DNA of 64,000 nucleotides, from NCBI RefSeq assembly GCF_029395475.1, contig NZ_CP113917.1, positions 434,001-498,000 on the forward strand, in the 5' to 3' direction. The position numbers and the translations under genes are program-made. Of this stretch, positions 61,988-64,000 are shown one piece after another (position 1 is the first letter of the stretch; every line of letters begins with the position of its first letter). Under the pieces are notes generated by a model. That model did no database searches. It was not told the DNA's origin and saw only the letters and a program-made list of their open reading frames with translations. Source of the DNA: Bifidobacterium sp. ESL0775 (GTDB lineage: Bacteria; Actinomycetota; Actinomycetes; Actinomycetales; Bifidobacteriaceae).

Positions 61988-63529
61988 ATGGATATGCAGG
62001 GTTTTCGGCTACTCGTTGGTGGGTTTGGCTCGTTACATCACCAGCGTAGCAGAGGCGTTGAACGTTATATACTGACGTTGCCTAATTATGACGCCGCCGA
62101 GGGTAGAAAAAGGATTGACTACATCGGCGATTCTTCGGGGTCGAACGTTGCTGTCGATGTTGACGATAGGCAACATGACCATTTATTGTCGCATTCGCCG
62201 ATGATACGTCCTGCGGGACTCGCGGCGGACGTGCCGTCGCCGACATGGATGCTGCGCGAGGGGCACACCGTTTTCGCGGTGCTTGAGGATTCGGACGAGG
62301 TCGTTTCGTTGCGCATTGAGCCTGATGGGACGGGTGCGGATACCGGTGCGAAAAATGTGGCGGATGTGGCAAATAATGGCAACAATGATGGCGATGAAGA
62401 TGCCGATAAGTCGTGGAATAGGCGGACTGGCAACGATACGGACGTCCAAAGCGACGGCAATGGGGTGAGGCTGACCGAGATTTCGCGCGTCAAGCTTCCT
62501 GCCTCTTCGGGGCCGACGCACGCCGCGATCGCCGTGGACCCGCAGCTTGGCCGTCATCTGATCACCGCGGATTACGCTGATGGCACGGTTTGCGTCTTGC
62601 CGATCGGCCCAGGCGATGTGTTGGGGCCGGTGGCGCAGGTGCTGCACGGCGACCAGGAGCATCACGGACCGTTGCCGGCGCAGGAAGGGCCGCATGCGCA
62701 CTGGATCCTGCCGTTGGCCGATGGGCGGGTGCTTTCCACCGACCTCGGCGCCGACCGGATTTACGTGCATCATTGGGAGGGCGCGCGTCTGGTCCGCACC
62801 GGTTTCGTTTCGCTGGCACCTGGCACCGGGCCGCGCGACATGCATGTGCTGCCCGGGCCGTCCGGGGAGTTCGGGCCTGCCGACGATTGGCGCGTCGCCG
62901 TCGTCGACGAATGGGGCTGCACCGTGACGGTGCTTGAGCCTGTCGGGACGGATGACGAAGACGTTGAAGACGCTGGGAATGCTGGAAGTATTCGAACCGT
63001 CGGCGACGCTGACGTCCCGCATGGCAATACGAATGATGCCATAAATAATGATGCCATAAATAAGGACGGCGATAAAGGGCAGGCGGAGGAATTCTGGGTG
63101 GCTCAGACCGTCAGCCTCGGCGGTGACGAAGGCGAGCGTCCCGATCAGGCCGCTTCCCTGGCGTTCGTACCCGATGCCTTGCGTCCTACCGAAAATGCCG
63201 ATGACCAGGATTCCAAGGTGTCGCTGTTCTCGCGTGGTTTCGTGTACGTCGGCCTGCGCGGCTCCGAACGCATCGTGATGTTGTATTGGGATGGCAACAA
63301 GCTGAGCCGTCTGGCCCCTGAGGCCGAACCGGGCTGGAAGGGCCGCGGCGTTTCCAGCTCAGGCCGGCGTCCGCGCCATATCGTGGCGATCGGCAACATG
63401 CTGGTGGCCGCCAACGAGGTCAGCGACAACCTGAGCTTGTTCCGCGTGGCCGCCGATGGCGAACCCGTCCACCTGTCCGATTGCACGGCCGGTTCGCCGA
63501 CGGTGGTCCTGCCGCTGACGGGTGTCTAG
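61988..63529 (+). CDS. Lactonase-family beta-propeller protein (6-phosphogluconolactonase-like)
   Basis: A 513-residue member of the seven-bladed propeller lactonase family (YbhE/Pgl-like). Family features include SSGPTHAAIAVDPQLGRHLI, HWILPLADGRVLSTDLGADR, GPRDMHVLPG and SSGRRPRHIVAIGNMLVAAN. Such enzymes hydrolyse 6-phosphogluconolactone, but bifidobacteria rely on the phosphoketolase route, so another lactone is possible. Two Asn/Asp-rich insertions (about 62325-62470 and 62950-63090) interrupt blades. Confidence 0.8.
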   Translation: MDMQGFRLLVGGFGSLHHQRSRGVERYILTLPNYDAAEGRKRIDYIGDSSGSNVAVDVDDRQHDHLLSHSPMIRPAGLAADVPSPTWMLREGHTVFAVLEDSDEVVSLRIEPDGTGADTGAKNVADVANNGNNDGDEDADKSWNRRTGNDTDVQSDGNGVRLTEISRVKLPASSGPTHAAIAVDPQLGRHLITADYADGTVCVLPIGPGDVLGPVAQVLHGDQEHHGPLPAQEGPHAHWILPLADGRVLSTDLGADRIYVHHWEGARLVRTGFVSLAPGTGPRDMHVLPGPSGEFGPADDWRVAVVDEWGCTVTVLEPVGTDDEDVEDAGNAGSIRTVGDADVPHGNTNDAINNDAINKDGDKGQAEEFWVAQTVSLGGDEGERPDQAASLAFVPDALRPTENADDQDSKVSLFSRGFVYVGLRGSERIVMLYWDGNKLSRLAPEAEPGWKGRGVSSSGRRPRHIVAIGNMLVAANEVSDNLSLFRVAADGEPVHLSDCTAGSPTVVLPLTGV

Positions 63530-63708
63530 AGGCTCGTTCGGATGGTGGGGCGTTGATCATCCGGCCTTGTCGAAGAAGCCTCGTAGTCGGCTGTCTTGCT
63601 CTTGGTCGGCACCGGTTGTATACTTGATAAGTTGTGTGTCGCTGTTGTGCGCCAAAACGCAGGATGACGGCATCAAGACTTGCAAGTCAAAAGTATAGGG
63701 AGTCCATT

Positions 63709-63903
63709 ATGGCAGCTCGTTGCGCAGTGTGCGGCAAGGGACCGCAGACCGGTTACAGCGTTTCGCATTCACATATCCGCAATAAGCGCACCTTCAGCCC
63801 GAACCTCCAGCCGGTTCGCACCACTATCGACGGACAGAACGTTCGCGTTCGCGTGTGCGCCAAGTGCCTCAAGGCCGGCAAGGTTCAGCGCGTGGCCGCG
63901 TGA
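63709..63903 (+). CDS. rpmB: 50S ribosomal protein bL28
   Basis: A 64-residue ribosomal protein of the Zn-binding form: [20 protein letters not shown] with a second pair in [15 protein letters not shown] precedes the ATG at 63709. A terminator follows at 63934-63966. Confidence 0.96.
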   Translation: MAARCAVCGKGPQTGYSVSHSHIRNKRTFSPNLQPVRTTIDGQNVRVRVCAKCLKAGKVQRVAA

Positions 63904-63933
63904 ATCGCGAGTAGCGAATAGTTAATTTCCAAG

Positions 63934-63966
63934 CCTCCGTACGTCTTGCGGCGTCGGAGGTTTTTT
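63934..63966 (+). terminator. Intrinsic terminator of rpmB
   Basis: The stem CCTCCG / CGGAGG is followed by six T, 30 bases after the rpmB stop codon. Confidence 0.8.
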
Positions 63967-64000
63967 CATGCCTGCGTGTCGGGAGTCGACAGCGGGGCGG

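Overview
The window reads as chromosomal DNA of a high-GC Gram-positive bacterium, best explained as a Bifidobacterium. The reasons are the GC-rich coding bias, the leuCD/murA and plsC/gpsA/ddl neighbourhoods, a Zn-ribbon bL28, a MurT/GatD amidation pair beside dnaB, a ppk1/MutT1-like operon, and sugar ABC importers without their own ATPase gene. The species cannot be fixed from the sequence. A plant- or pollen-feeding host would fit the glycan genes, but that is inference.

Layout. 0-0.5 kb: the 3' end of fba. 0.8-21 kb: a glycan and glucuronate locus, with a DUF2264 protein, a LacI regulator, uxaC, uxuB, manD, a cytoplasmic GH30 hydrolase, a sugar ABC importer (binding lipoprotein plus two permeases), a DUF624 membrane protein and a large GH78-type alpha-L-rhamnosidase. 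An AT-rich AbiE-type toxin-antitoxin island (8.9-11.1 kb) splits it and is bracketed by two copies of the same terminator hairpin. 21.4-23.8 kb: an unusual single protein joining a DUF4143 ATPase/nuclease-like module to a TIR domain, a candidate anti-phage effector. 24-27.6 kb: gltX, tRNA-Glu, tRNA-Gln and a metallophosphoesterase. 27.6-34.9 kb: an accessory zone with two IS1249-like elements (one intact, one broken), a decayed relic of a third transposase, a stand-alone DUF4143 ATPase, AbiH, and two copies of an IclR regulator gene (one truncated). 35-46.6 kb: leuCD, murA, dnaB, murT-gatD, a phasin-like small protein, a UbiB-like kinase and upp. 46.9-51.8 kb: the ppk1 - Nudix/phosphatase - hypothetical operon. 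52-52.7 kb: a HigBA-type toxin-antitoxin pair. 53-64 kb: a PAP2 phosphatase, plsC, gpsA, ddl, a CPBP protease, an MscS channel, a TetR regulator, a lactonase-family beta-propeller protein and rpmB.

How the genes work together. The importer, cytoplasmic GH30 and GH78, and the DUF2264 protein (possibly a beta-glucuronidase) would import and trim an oligosaccharide carrying rhamnose and glucuronate. UxaC, UxuB and ManD would then take glucuronate to 2-keto-3-deoxygluconate. KDG kinase and KDPG aldolase are not in the window. Repeated TGGCAA half-sites occur upstream of lacI/uxaC, DUF2264 and the importer and suggest shared LacI control.

The most striking observations are: the AAA-DUF4143-TIR fusion; three ~99-bp units with AGTAC-NN-GTACT palindromes beside the AbiE operon; two IclR copies that differ at about 57 silent positions over 609 bp yet encode the same protein; and the recurrent insertion of long Asp/Asn/Ser/Thr-rich disordered segments into conserved enzymes (Fba, Ddl, MurT, GH78, DUF2264, the Nudix protein and the lactonase).
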